From Fimbriimonadaceae bacterium (GTDB lineage: Bacteria; Armatimonadota; UBA10988), in NCBI GenBank assembly GCA_020850355.1, contig JADZEX010000045.1, forward strand, positions 1 to 64,000: a DNA stretch of 64,000 bases, given 5' to 3'. Shown here in pieces: positions 44,231 through 52,407 of the stretch. A model generated the notes under the pieces. That model worked only from the letters and a program-made list of their open reading frames with translations, had not been told where the DNA came from and did no database searches. The first letter of the stretch is position 1. Each line of letters begins with the position of its first letter. A program made the position numbers and the translations under genes.

Positions 44231-45658
44231 TTAGGCGTACAGCATGCCCGAGTAGCAGAGATGCCGCCGCCGCTGCCAGGTGCGCGGTGAGGTGACGCCC
44301 TCGCCCGTTGGGGTGGTCACCGTCATCGTCGCGTAGCCCTCACCCTCGTCACCCGAAAAGGCGTAGCTGGGGCCGTTGATCACGGTGATCGTCGTCCCCA
44401 TCGTGGCGATGAAGCGGTCGATGTGAGTGGTGTTCTGGGAATGCAGAATCGCCGTGTGGCCGAAGCCGTGTTCGACCTGCAGGGCCAGTCGCAGCGCGTC
44501 GTCGAAATCGCGGACGCGCACCACCGGCAGGAACGGCATCATCTGCTCGTGGATCACCAGCGGGTGGTCCTCAGGCAGCACGGCGACGATCAGCCGCGGT
44601 TCACCGCGGACCGGCAACCCGGCCCGCCGCAGCAGCTCCGTGGCGTCCTGGCCAATCGACTCGCGCCGCGGGTGTTCGCCGTCCAGGACCACCGGCAGGA
44701 TCTTCTCGATCTCGCTGCCAGTCAGCAGTTGCGCGCCGTGGCGCTCCATCGCGCGCACGTAGTCGTCGAGAATCCGCGACTCCGCGATGGCGACCTTTTC
44801 GGCGACGCAGGGCAGGTTGTTGTCAAACGAGGAACCCTTGACCGTGCTCGCGCCAGCGCGCGCCAGGTCGGCCGTGGCGTCGACCACCACCGGCGGATTG
44901 CCCGGGCCGGCCGCGAAGACTTTCTTGCCGGTGTCCATCGCCGCCCGGACCACGCCCGGTCCGCCGGTCGCGGCGATCACCCGAATCCGCTCCGACTTCA
45001 TGATCTCGGCGGCGTTCTTCAGCGTCGGCTCGGCCACCGTGCACATCAGGTTGGCGGGCAGCCCGGCCGCGACGATGGCGCGGTTGAGGTCGACCATCGT
45101 CTCCTTGGTCGACTCCTTGGCGCTCGGGTGGGGACAGAACACCACGGTGTTGCCGGCGGCGATCATCGCCAGGCCGTTGTTGATCACGGTCGCCGTCGGA
45201 TTGGTGCTGGGGGTGATGGCGCAGATGATGCCCCACGGCCGACCGTCGATGATATGGGTCCCGGCATCACCCTTGAGCGTCCGCGGTTCGAGGTCCTCGA
45301 CGCCCGGAGTGCCATTGGCGACCGCCAGGTTCTTGAGCACCTTGTGCGGCCAGTAGCCCATGCCGGTCTCGGCACGGGCGTGCTGCGCCCACTTCTCGGC
45401 ATTGGCGCGGGCGGTCTGGCGAATCACCTCGACGATCTTCCGTCGCAGGCCCAGCCCGCCGGCCGCCAGCTCGGCCAGACTGCGCTCAGCAGCCTGGATC
45501 GCCTCGCTGGGTGTGCTGAAGACGCCATCGCCGACCGGCTGCGGGGCGGGCGGGGACAGGGTCGCGGCCGCCGCGGGTGCCGCGGCGCCGCCGTCGGCCA
45601 GCAGGCTGCGCACCACCTTCTCCACCATCTCGCTCAACTGCCGCTCATCGATCGCCAT
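44231..45658 (-). CDS. CoA-acylating aldehyde dehydrogenase of microcompartment type (EutE/PduP-like)
   Basis: 475 aa from the ATG at 45658, which has GGGAGG at good distance; ATG 45661 is adjacent. The N-terminal amphipathic helix (DERQLSEMVEKVVRSLL) followed by an Ala/Pro linker resembles encapsulation peptides that target enzymes into bacterial microcompartments. The catalytic domain has ITPSTNPTATVINNGL, the GGPGVVRAA motif and the catalytic Cys in NNLPCVAEK (near 280). It converts an aldehyde, CoA and NAD to acyl-CoA. No shell proteins are in the window. Its start overlaps the end of aroB. Confidence 0.85.
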   Translation of the reverse strand: MAIDERQLSEMVEKVVRSLLADGGAAAPAAAATLSPPAPQPVGDGVFSTPSEAIQAAERSLAELAAGGLGLRRKIVEVIRQTARANAEKWAQHARAETGMGYWPHKVLKNLAVANGTPGVEDLEPRTLKGDAGTHIIDGRPWGIICAITPSTNPTATVINNGLAMIAAGNTVVFCPHPSAKESTKETMVDLNRAIVAAGLPANLMCTVAEPTLKNAAEIMKSERIRVIAATGGPGVVRAAMDTGKKVFAAGPGNPPVVVDATADLARAGASTVKGSSFDNNLPCVAEKVAIAESRILDDYVRAMERHGAQLLTGSEIEKILPVVLDGEHPRRESIGQDATELLRRAGLPVRGEPRLIVAVLPEDHPLVIHEQMMPFLPVVRVRDFDDALRLALQVEHGFGHTAILHSQNTTHIDRFIATMGTTITVINGPSYAFSGDEGEGYATMTVTTPTGEGVTSPRTWQRRRHLCYSGMLYA

Positions 45659-46784
45659 CATCAGCCTCCCGGCTTGCCGCCACCAACACTTCGCGGACCA
45701 GCGCCGGCGGGGTGTCGTCCACCACCATCGCCTCGCCCAGCGACCGCAACAGGACCAGCCGCAGGCGGCCGTCGCGGACCTTCTTGTCGCGCTGCATCAC
45801 CGCCTGGACCGCTTCGGGGTCGGTCCCTGCGGGCAGCCTGGTCGGCAAGCCCGCCGCCGCACAGACCTTCGCGATGCGGCCGGCAGTGCCTGCCGGCAGA
45901 TCTCCGCGCCGCTCACCAAGTTGCGCGGCCAGGATGCACCCGATGGCCACCGCTTCACCGTGGTGCAGCTTGCCGTACCCAGCCACCTGCTCCAGGGCGT
46001 GTCCGAAGGTATGCCCGAAGTTCAGCCAGGCCCGCTGCCCGGACTCCCGCTCGTCGGCGGCCACCACGGCGCCCTTCAGCTCGCAGCTCCGCTCGACGCA
46101 GTTCTGCAGCAACTCCGCCGAGAGGCCAGTGCGAGCGGTCAACGGGTAGTCGGTTGGCTGGCCCGGTTGCAGTTCGGCCTCGAGCCGCTCGAACAGCTGG
46201 CGGTCGAGGATGCAGCCGTGCTTGATCACCTCGCCCATCCCGCAGCGCAGTTCGCGGGCCGGCAGGCTGCGGAGGGTGTCGAGGTCGGCCACCACCAGGC
46301 TGGGCTGCCAGAAGGCCCCGATCAGGTTCTTGCCGAGCCGGCTGTTGACGCCGGTCTTGCCCCCAACGCTGCTGTCAACCATCGCCACCAGCGTGGTCGG
46401 GACTTGGACGAAGGAGACCCCGCGGTAGAGCACCGCGGCCGTGAAGCCCAGCAGATCGCCGATCACACCCCCGCCGAGCGCCAGCACCAGGCCGCCGCGG
46501 TCGAGCCCGGCGGCGATTGCTGCCTGGCAGGCCGCCTCGACGTTGCTCAAACGCTTGGCACGCTCGCCGGCCTGGACGATGTGCCAGCTTACTTCCAGCC
46601 CGGCGGCGCGCAGCGCGGCCTCCAGGGGGGCCCCGAAGTAGCGTTGCAGAAGCGGATTGGTGCCGACCAGGACGCGCCCGCCGAGGCCGTGGGAGTGCAG
46701 CAGGTGCCCCACTTGCGGCAGCAGCCCCGATCCGATCAGCACCGGATAGGAGCGGGCACCGAGTTCGACGATGACGCTGCTCAC
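45645..46784 (-). CDS. aroB: 3-Dehydroquinate synthase
   Basis: Second step of the shikimate pathway. 379 aa with NAD-binding GGGVIGDLLGF and active-site motifs QVPTTLVAMVDSSVGGKTGVN, GMGEVIKHG and NFGHTFGHALE with the zinc ligands. GTG start with AAGGAG 5 nt upstream. First gene of a four-gene operon (aroB, aldehyde dehydrogenase, isomerase, GNAT); pairing with a microcompartment-type enzyme is unusual. Confidence 0.95.
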   Translation of the reverse strand: MSSVIVELGARSYPVLIGSGLLPQVGHLLHSHGLGGRVLVGTNPLLQRYFGAPLEAALRAAGLEVSWHIVQAGERAKRLSNVEAACQAAIAAGLDRGGLVLALGGGVIGDLLGFTAAVLYRGVSFVQVPTTLVAMVDSSVGGKTGVNSRLGKNLIGAFWQPSLVVADLDTLRSLPARELRCGMGEVIKHGCILDRQLFERLEAELQPGQPTDYPLTARTGLSAELLQNCVERSCELKGAVVAADERESGQRAWLNFGHTFGHALEQVAGYGKLHHGEAVAIGCILAAQLGERRGDLPAGTAGRIAKVCAAAGLPTRLPAGTDPEAVQAVMQRDKKVRDGRLRLVLLRSLGEAMVVDDTPPALVREVLVAASREADDGDR

Positions 46785-46807
46785 ACGGGCTCCTTCGACG
46801 GTCAGAC

Positions 46808-46837
46808 ACTATACCAGACCGGCTGGTGAAGCGGCAA
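46808..46837 (-). promoter_or_regulatory. Promoter of the aroB operon
   Basis: On the minus strand TTGCCG (46832-46837) and TATAGT (46808-46813) are 18 bp apart. The region is divergent from the promoter of the DUF697 gene, and the two -35 boxes nearly touch. Confidence 0.6.
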
Positions 46838-46838
46838 G

Positions 46839-46868
46839 TTGACAGGCTCGGCAGCGCCTGCCTATGAT
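46839..46868 (+). promoter_or_regulatory. Promoter of the DUF697 gene
   Basis: TTGACA (46839-46844) and TATGAT (46863-46868) with an 18-bp spacer. The first ATG in the reading frame is inside this -10 box, so translation must begin further on. Confidence 0.65.
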
Positions 46869-46890
46869 CCGTGGCGACGGAGGCCGGGCT

Positions 46891-47973
46891 TTGATCATCC
46901 GCAGCACCACGGGCGCCATCACCACGATCTTCAACGACCTGGTCTCGCGCTACAAAGACCTCGAGGAGATCGGCAAGTCCTTCGCTGGCGACCCACGCCT
47001 GGTGGTGGTCGGTGCCCCCGACAGTGCGGTGGCCGAGGTCTACGCGACCTTCTACGGCGAGCCCGCCGAGCGGTTGACCCAGGCTGGCGACGAGGGCGAG
47101 TGGGAGGCTTGCAGCAGCTTCCGGCTGGAGCAACTCCCCGGACTCGGCGTCTACGGGCCGAGCCTGCCGGCCGACCGCCCGCGAGCCTATCTCGCCGAAG
47201 CCGACGTGGTGCTCTTCTGCCTGCTGCACGACCGCCTGCCGACCGCCCTGGAGCGGGCGCTGTACAGCCACCTAAAGAGCCTTCGGCGGCCGGTCGTGAC
47301 GGTTGTCCACACCCCTGTCGCCAGCCTCACGAGCCGCGTGAAGCACCGCGATCCGGCGGTCCAGTCGGCCTGGCGTGGGTGGGAACTGGAGCTGCGGCGC
47401 GCTCTCGGAGACCGTGACCTGAAGGCTCTGCCGCTCCGCGGAACGTACGGTCCCGACCTCGTCTGCCTGGCGCGGGCGGTCCACGAGAAGCTGGACCCGA
47501 AGCTGCAGTTGCGGCTGATCCACCACCTGCCCCCCGGTGCCTGTCGCCACGCGCTGCTGAGTGACCTGATCAACGCGACCGCCCGGACGTGTGCCTTCCT
47601 TGGGCTGAGCCCCATCGAGTACGCCGACACCATCGCGATGACGCCGCTGCAGGTGCTGCTGGTCTGCCGCATCGCCGCGGTCTCGGGTCGTCGCATCACG
47701 GCGCGCCTGGCGGCTGACTTCGTAACGGTCTGTGGGGCCGTGATCGGCGCCGGCAGTGTCTGCCGCGGAGTCTACCGAAGGATTCGCCGCGGTTGGGGTG
47801 ACCCGGCCCTGCCTGTCACGATGGCCCTGGGGTCGGCGGTGGCCTGGGCGGGCACCCAGGTGATCGGCCACGCGGCGCGGCTCTACTTTGGGGGGGAACA
47901 GCCGAGCATCCCCCAGGCCGCCGAAGCCGCCGCCGAGGAGCTGGCCAGTCAAAGCTTGCTGGGCCTGCGGTAG
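46891..47973 (+). CDS. DUF697/YcjF-like protein with degenerate GTPase-like N-terminus
   Basis: 360 aa from a TTG start at 46891, chosen because the upstream ATG lies in the -10 box and GGAGG sits 7 nt before the TTG. Residues about 25-170 look like an Era/dynamin-type G domain (RLVVVGAPDSAVAEVYATFYG; EADVVLFCLLHDRL; PVVTVVHT). The GKS of G1 and the NKxD of G4 are missing. Residues about 220-300 (DLINATARTCAFLGLSPIEYADTIAMTP) match DUF697, a membrane-associated domain often fused to GTPases. Function unknown. Confidence 0.65.
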   Translation: MIIRSTTGAITTIFNDLVSRYKDLEEIGKSFAGDPRLVVVGAPDSAVAEVYATFYGEPAERLTQAGDEGEWEACSSFRLEQLPGLGVYGPSLPADRPRAYLAEADVVLFCLLHDRLPTALERALYSHLKSLRRPVVTVVHTPVASLTSRVKHRDPAVQSAWRGWELELRRALGDRDLKALPLRGTYGPDLVCLARAVHEKLDPKLQLRLIHHLPPGACRHALLSDLINATARTCAFLGLSPIEYADTIAMTPLQVLLVCRIAAVSGRRITARLAADFVTVCGAVIGAGSVCRGVYRRIRRGWGDPALPVTMALGSAVAWAGTQVIGHAARLYFGGEQPSIPQAAEAAAEELASQSLLGLR

Positions 47974-47992
47974 GCCCAGCCCATCCGGATGA

Positions 47993-48065
47993 CGTCCTGG
48001 GCAGGATTTGAACCTGCGACCTCCTGCTCCGCAGGCAGGCGCTCTATCCCCTGAGCTACCAGGAC
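47993..48065 (-). tRNA. tRNA-Arg, anticodon GCG
   Basis: Folds into a full cloverleaf on the minus strand. The acceptor GTCCTGG pairs with CCAGGAC and the D stem is GCTC/GAGC. The anticodon arm CCTGC-CTGCGGA-GCAGG has anticodon GCG, the variable loop is AGGTC, and the T arm is GCAGG-TTCAAAT-CCTGC. The discriminator is G and CCA is not encoded. The A in the D loop (GGATA) fits arginine identity. GCG is rare for bacteria, which normally use ACG (read as inosine) for CGU/CGC. Confidence 0.92.
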
Positions 48066-48198
48066 AACGCCGCTCAGGGTACCGCGCAAAGCCGGCGGCG
48101 TCAAGCCCAGACGGTGGCCCCCAGCAGTCGGTCGGCCAAGACAGGCGCTTCACGTCGTGGACACCGCCGTGACCCGGCGCCTCGTCAAACTGCGGGCC

Positions 48199-49120
48199 AT
48201 GACGGACCTGGGCGCGACCTATCCGGTGGGCGAGTTCTACGACGAGGCGTTCGTCGGGCCGAGCGAGCCGCGGTCGGATTACCACCGCGTGCTCCAGACC
48301 GTCGAGCAGCTCGGCCTGGCCGAGTTGCGGCAGCGCAGCCAGCTTCGGGACCGGCTACAACGCTTCCGGGGCATGACGGTCACCGTCTACGCCGATGGCA
48401 ACCACCTCGAACGGACCTTTCCGAAAGCCTGGTCGGTTGCGCCGGCCTGCTGAATGCCGCCCGGGCGGGGACCGTGACGCTGGCCAACGCGGTGGGCAAC
48501 GGCGTCTCCGACGACAATCAACCTACCCCTACGTGCCGGAGATGATCCGCTACTACCTGGGCGAGGCGGCGATCCTGTAGAACGCGCCCACCTTCATCTG
48601 CTGCGAGCCCGAGGACCGCGCGACGGGGCTGGACCGGCTGGACCAACTGGTGATCTAGCCCACCGACGGCAGCGGTGGCTACGGCGTGGTGATCGGCCCG
48701 CAGGCCACGCCATGCGAGTTGGGGCAGTTGGCGGCGGCCATCCGGGCGCATCCGGAGCAGTACATCGCGCAGGAACTGGTACGGTCGTCGCAACACCCCA
48801 CGGTGAGCGAGCGCTGCCTGGTGCCGCGGCATGTCGACCTGCGGCCATTCATCGTACAGGGCGATTCCATCGAGGTGTTGCCGGGCGGGCTGACGCGGGT
48901 GGCCCTCCGAGAGGGCAGTTTCGTGGTCAACTCTTCGCAGGACGGTGGATCGAAAGACACCTGGGTGCTGCGCGACGTGCCAGGCAGCCCGGAGCGCGCG
49001 GCGCGGGCAGGTCGCGTCGAGCACGGGGTGGTGCATCGCGACGCCGTGCTGGGCCCCGAGGCCGAAGCTGCTCGCGAGCAGCAACAGCAGCAGCAACAGC
49101 AGGGCGGTGCAGCACGCTGA
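48199..49120 (+). pseudogene. Decayed circularly permuted ATP-grasp protein
   Basis: The first piece ([21 protein letters not shown] ... [16 protein letters not shown]) is the N-terminus of a circularly permuted type-2 ATP-grasp protein. Right after it, in another frame, comes [23 protein letters not shown], which normally lies some 200 residues later, so the middle is deleted. A further frame change gives [18 protein letters not shown]. Two TAG codons (48578, 48656) then interrupt the frame before HVDLRPF, GGLTRVAL and NSSQDGGSKDTW. Readthrough ends in a poly-Gln stretch (CAG/CAA repeats, 49075-49102). Clearly inactive. Confidence 0.85.
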
Positions 49121-49712
49121 GTCGGCTGGCCGAGCACCTCTACTGGATCGGGCGGTATGTCGAGCGGGCCGACGACCAGGTGCGGCTGGCCAGCGCGCTC
49201 TACTTCGGTGGCACGCACATCGGGTTGTTGGGCGATCCACAGTTGCCAGCCGACCTGGTCGGCGTGCTCGGCGCCGCGCCGGATCAGCCTCCCTTTGCGA
49301 GCTTGGGCGAGGCCGTCGAGTGGTGCGTCTGCGACCCGGCCAACCCGTCCTCGGCGGCAAGCTACCTGCAGGCCGCCCGCGAGAACACCCGCCGGGCGCG
49401 CGAAGTCCTGTCGCTGGAGCTGTGGGAGATCATCAGTGAAGCGACCATGCGACTGCTGGAGTTCCGGACCCGCCAGGCCGCGGTCGAGGAGGACCTGCTG
49501 GCCGTGCCGTGGTGGACGCGGGCCTACTACGGGGTCGTAGAGAGCGCTCTGCCGCGCGACGAGGCGCGGGCGGTGTTGCGGCTGGGGGTGGATACGAGCG
49601 CGCTGACCTGACGCTGCGGCTGCTGATCCTGGGCGCCTCGCATCGCGAGGTGGGCGACGCCGACCCGGCGGCGGCGCACTTCTGGATGCTCCTGTTGAAG
49701 GTCTGCGGCGCG
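49114..49712 (+). pseudogene. Decayed alpha-E domain protein
   Basis: Starts with ACG where homologues have the ATG of MLSRxAE (TLSRLAEHLYWIGRYVERAD). It continues through ARENTRRAREVLSLELWE and VVESALPRDEARAVLRLG, then shifts frame near 49588 into GGYERADLTLRLLILG and HFWMLLLKVCGA. It runs out where a transglutaminase-like sequence begins in a third frame. Alpha-E genes normally sit between a circularly permuted ATP-grasp gene and a transglutaminase gene, as here. Confidence 0.82.
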
Positions 49713-50173
49713 ACGACCCCCGCGAGACCGCCGAGCGGATCATCGCCTGGCTGCGCAGCCAGTTGGCGTACGAGCGCGGCACCACCTCGGTCGACACGCC
49801 GGTCGATGAAGTGCTGCGCCGGGGCCGCGGCGTCTGTCAGGACTATGCGCATCTGGGCTGTGCGTTGCTGCGGGCGGCCGGGCTGGCGGCGCGCTATGTC
49901 TCAGGTTACTACCCTGCCCGGCAGTTGGCGGTCGGCGAAGCCGCGGTGGGTGAAGGGCACGCCTGGCTCGAGGTCCTGCTGCCGCCGCTCGGTTGGGTCG
50001 GCTACGACCCGACCAACGCCTGCCCGCCCAACCCTTCCTGGATCAAAGTCGGCCACGGCCGCGACTACCGCGATGTGCTGCCGCTCCGCGGGGTCTACTT
50101 CGGCAACGCCGGCCAGCAGATGCAGGTCAGCGTGACCATCGAGCGGCTGCCCGATTGGCTCGGAGGCCAGTAG
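49712..50173 (+). pseudogene. Truncated transglutaminase-like protein
   Basis: Only the C-terminal half of a transglutaminase-like protease is left (from ETAERIIAWLRSQLAYERGTT). Its catalytic triad region is intact: GVCQDYAHL (Cys), GEGHAWLEV (His) and GYDPTN (Asp), followed by a normal C-terminus. The N-terminal beta domain is missing and the frame is joined to the alpha-E relic. A TTG at 49763 could start a 136-aa product, but no ribosome site is evident. Confidence 0.75.
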
Positions 50174-50193
50174 GCGCCGCCGCGTTCCGCGGC

Positions 50194-50275
50194 TGTTTCA
50201 CGTGAAACACCGCTCCGCGGTGGCCTGGGTGGACCGGCCGGGCGTCGGCCGCGGCGATCCGTTTCACGTGAAACA
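50194..50275. other. parS: parS cluster 9 (two sites)
   Basis: Sites at 50194-50209 (perfect) and 50260-50275 (first base C, core perfect), 66 bp apart, in the 105-bp convergent gap after the transglutaminase relic. The second ends 3 bp before the stop codon of the ligase gene. Confidence 0.92.
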
Positions 50276-50278
50276 GAC

Positions 50279-52405
50279 CTATCGCGCGCAGCGCAGCTCG
50301 CGCTGCGCGCGGTCGATCCCGCTGACCAGCCCGTTGACTTCCTGCCGCTCCGATTCGCGCAGTCCCTGCTGCTCCAGCAACACCTGTCGCTCGGCAGCGG
50401 GCAGGCTGGCGACCAGGCCTTCCTGTTCGCGCCAGGTGGCGAGGTACTTCTCGAAGTCCGGCAGCGCGCGGGCATAGGCGTCGCAGGCCGGACCGGCCTG
50501 GCCCGCCTGGCGGTACAACTCGGCCAATCTGAAGAGCCCGTAGCCGTGGGTCGGCTCGAAGGTGTAGCCGGTCAGCGGGGCGGCACTGCTGAGGGCCGGC
50601 GAAGTAGCCAGGGCGTCGAGCCGCTGGTAGACCGCGATCGCCTCGGCGCGGCGACCGGCTTGCGTCAGCAACTCGCCCAACTGCAGGTAGCCTTGCAGGT
50701 GCAACGGGCTGAGCGTCGCCGACCGCAGCGACCAGTCGAGGGCCGCCGGCAAGTCGCCCCGGGCGGCTTCGAAGGCGGCGCGCCGGTAGGCGATGCGGGC
50801 GCTGGTCGGACGGCACGCGAAGGCCCGGTTGTAGGCGCGGGCCGCCAGCACCGGGTCACCGCTGGCCGCCGCCAACCCGGCCAGGTCCTCCCAGGCCGGA
50901 CCGCTCGCCGGCAGCCCGGCGACGGCCGCCTGCAGCTCCTGCCGCGCGGTCAGCAGCGCGCCGCTGGCGATGGCTCGTTGCGCCGCGGCCCGGTGGGCCT
51001 CCGCCCGCGCGGCGCTGCCGGTCACGAGCAGGACCAGCAGGCCCGCCGCGGCGACCAGCCAGCGGCCCGCCGGGGCGTCTGTTTCACGTGAAACAGCCGG
51101 CGCCGCCAGCGCGGCCAGCGCCGTCAAGCTGAGTGGCACGGCCGTCACCAGCCAGCCGCAGTCCAGGGCGTGGTGCAGCGCGAAGCCGAGCGTGGCGGCC
51201 ACCAGGCCGTAGCCGGCTGACCGTCGCCGCGGGTCGCCGGCCAGCGCCGCCCGCCAGCCCAGCCGCAGCCACCCGGCGAGCAGCAGCAGGTGGGCCAGCA
51301 GGGCCCCCCAGCCTGCTTCAGCAGCGATCTGCAGGTAGCCGTTGTGGGCGTGCTGCGTGTACGCCCCCCGGGCGAAACCGCCGTAGGCTTGGACCCAGCC
51401 GCCGGCACCGACGCCGAGCCAGGGGGCCTGGGCGATCAGGTCGACCGTGCCCTGCCAGGTCAGCAGCCGGAAGTTGTTGGACCGCGCCTGTTGCAGGCCG
51501 CCGAGCAGGCGCGAGCCGAACGGCGAAATGAGCAGGACCAGCAGCCCGAGCAGCGTCAGCGTGACCAGCGCGGCGGCCAGTCGCGGGCGGCCCGCGCGGG
51601 CCAAGGTTAGCCCGCAGGCCAGCAGCCCGGCGACCAGACCCAGTTGAGCGCCGCGCGAGCCCGTCAGGAGCAGCGCCAGGAAGGCCAGGCCGACGACGCC
51701 GGCCACCAGCCAGCGCAGCTTGCGGCGCGGCTGTTGCACAGCCTGCCGCCGCAGCCACTCCGCGGCGACCGTCTCCCCACCGGCCCGGACCCAGGCCGCG
51801 GCCGCGGCCGGCAGCACCACCAGCAGGTAGCAGCCCGCCTGGTTCGGGTTGGCGAAGCCGGCGAAGACCCGCCAGTTGAGCTCCCCGCTGCGCAGGTGTG
51901 GCAAAAACTCCTGCAGGGCCCGCAGCCCGACCACCGCCGCGCCGGCACCGAGACCGCTGCAGACGGCGGCCGGCCGCGCCCGCGCCGTCGCCAGGGCCGC
52001 CAGGCAGCAGAGCCCGAGGCGGGCCAGCTCGACGAGTCCGGCGGCGAAGTCGGCCGGGTAATGCGTCGCCAGGGGCGGCCCACGGAGCACGGCGGGCAGC
52101 GACGCACCGGCTCGCGGGACGGCGATCGACAGGGCGGCGAGCAGCAGGAACGCCAGCCAGGCCCCGAGCGGCACTCGCCGGAGTGCCGGCCGGCTGAGCG
52201 CGGCGAGCAGCAGCAGCGCCGCCAGCCCGGCGCGGCCCCAGAGGACGGCCGCGTTGGGCAACTCGTCGAGGACCAGGCCGGTGCCGAAGACTGGGGCCAG
52301 GGCCACCGCGACTGCGACCAGGTAGTCGGCGAGGTGCCACCGGGCCAGCGGCGCGGGCGCTGCCAGCGGAGGGGGCGACTCGGCCGGCGGGCGGCGGCGG
52401 GGCAT
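50279..52405 (-). CDS. O-antigen-ligase-like membrane protein with TPR tail
   Basis: 708 aa. About ten or more transmembrane helices occupy residues 25-430. The Wzy/WaaL-type signature region includes FAGFANPNQAGCYLLVVLP, LLTGSRGAQLGLVAGL and GVGAGGWVQAYGG...HAHNGYLQIAAEAGW, with a conserved periplasmic His. After a last helix near 455 come TPR-like repeats (about 470-680). It likely transfers or polymerises a surface glycan. The coding sequence contains a parS site at 51080-51095 (VSRET in a loop between helices). The ATG lies 2 nt after the recJ stop. Confidence 0.8.
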   Translation of the reverse strand: MPRRRPPAESPPPLAAPAPLARWHLADYLVAVAVALAPVFGTGLVLDELPNAAVLWGRAGLAALLLLAALSRPALRRVPLGAWLAFLLLAALSIAVPRAGASLPAVLRGPPLATHYPADFAAGLVELARLGLCCLAALATARARPAAVCSGLGAGAAVVGLRALQEFLPHLRSGELNWRVFAGFANPNQAGCYLLVVLPAAAAAWVRAGGETVAAEWLRRQAVQQPRRKLRWLVAGVVGLAFLALLLTGSRGAQLGLVAGLLACGLTLARAGRPRLAAALVTLTLLGLLVLLISPFGSRLLGGLQQARSNNFRLLTWQGTVDLIAQAPWLGVGAGGWVQAYGGFARGAYTQHAHNGYLQIAAEAGWGALLAHLLLLAGWLRLGWRAALAGDPRRRSAGYGLVAATLGFALHHALDCGWLVTAVPLSLTALAALAAPAVSRETDAPAGRWLVAAAGLLVLLVTGSAARAEAHRAAAQRAIASGALLTARQELQAAVAGLPASGPAWEDLAGLAAASGDPVLAARAYNRAFACRPTSARIAYRRAAFEAARGDLPAALDWSLRSATLSPLHLQGYLQLGELLTQAGRRAEAIAVYQRLDALATSPALSSAAPLTGYTFEPTHGYGLFRLAELYRQAGQAGPACDAYARALPDFEKYLATWREQEGLVASLPAAERQVLLEQQGLRESERQEVNGLVSGIDRAQRELRCAR
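51080..51095. other. parS: parS site 10 inside a coding sequence
   Basis: A perfect TGTTTCACGTGAAACA within the O-antigen-ligase-like gene, encoding V-S-R-E-T at about residues 437-442. That is between two membrane helices, in a flexible Ala/Pro-rich loop. It is the only one of the 32 sites inside a gene. Confidence 0.93.
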
Positions 52406-52407
52406 CG

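Noticed and set aside
48578-48658. Possible amber-codon recoding in the ATP-grasp relic (TAG at 48578 and 48656)
   Set aside because: The same gene also has a large internal deletion and frameshifts, so simple decay explains the stops.
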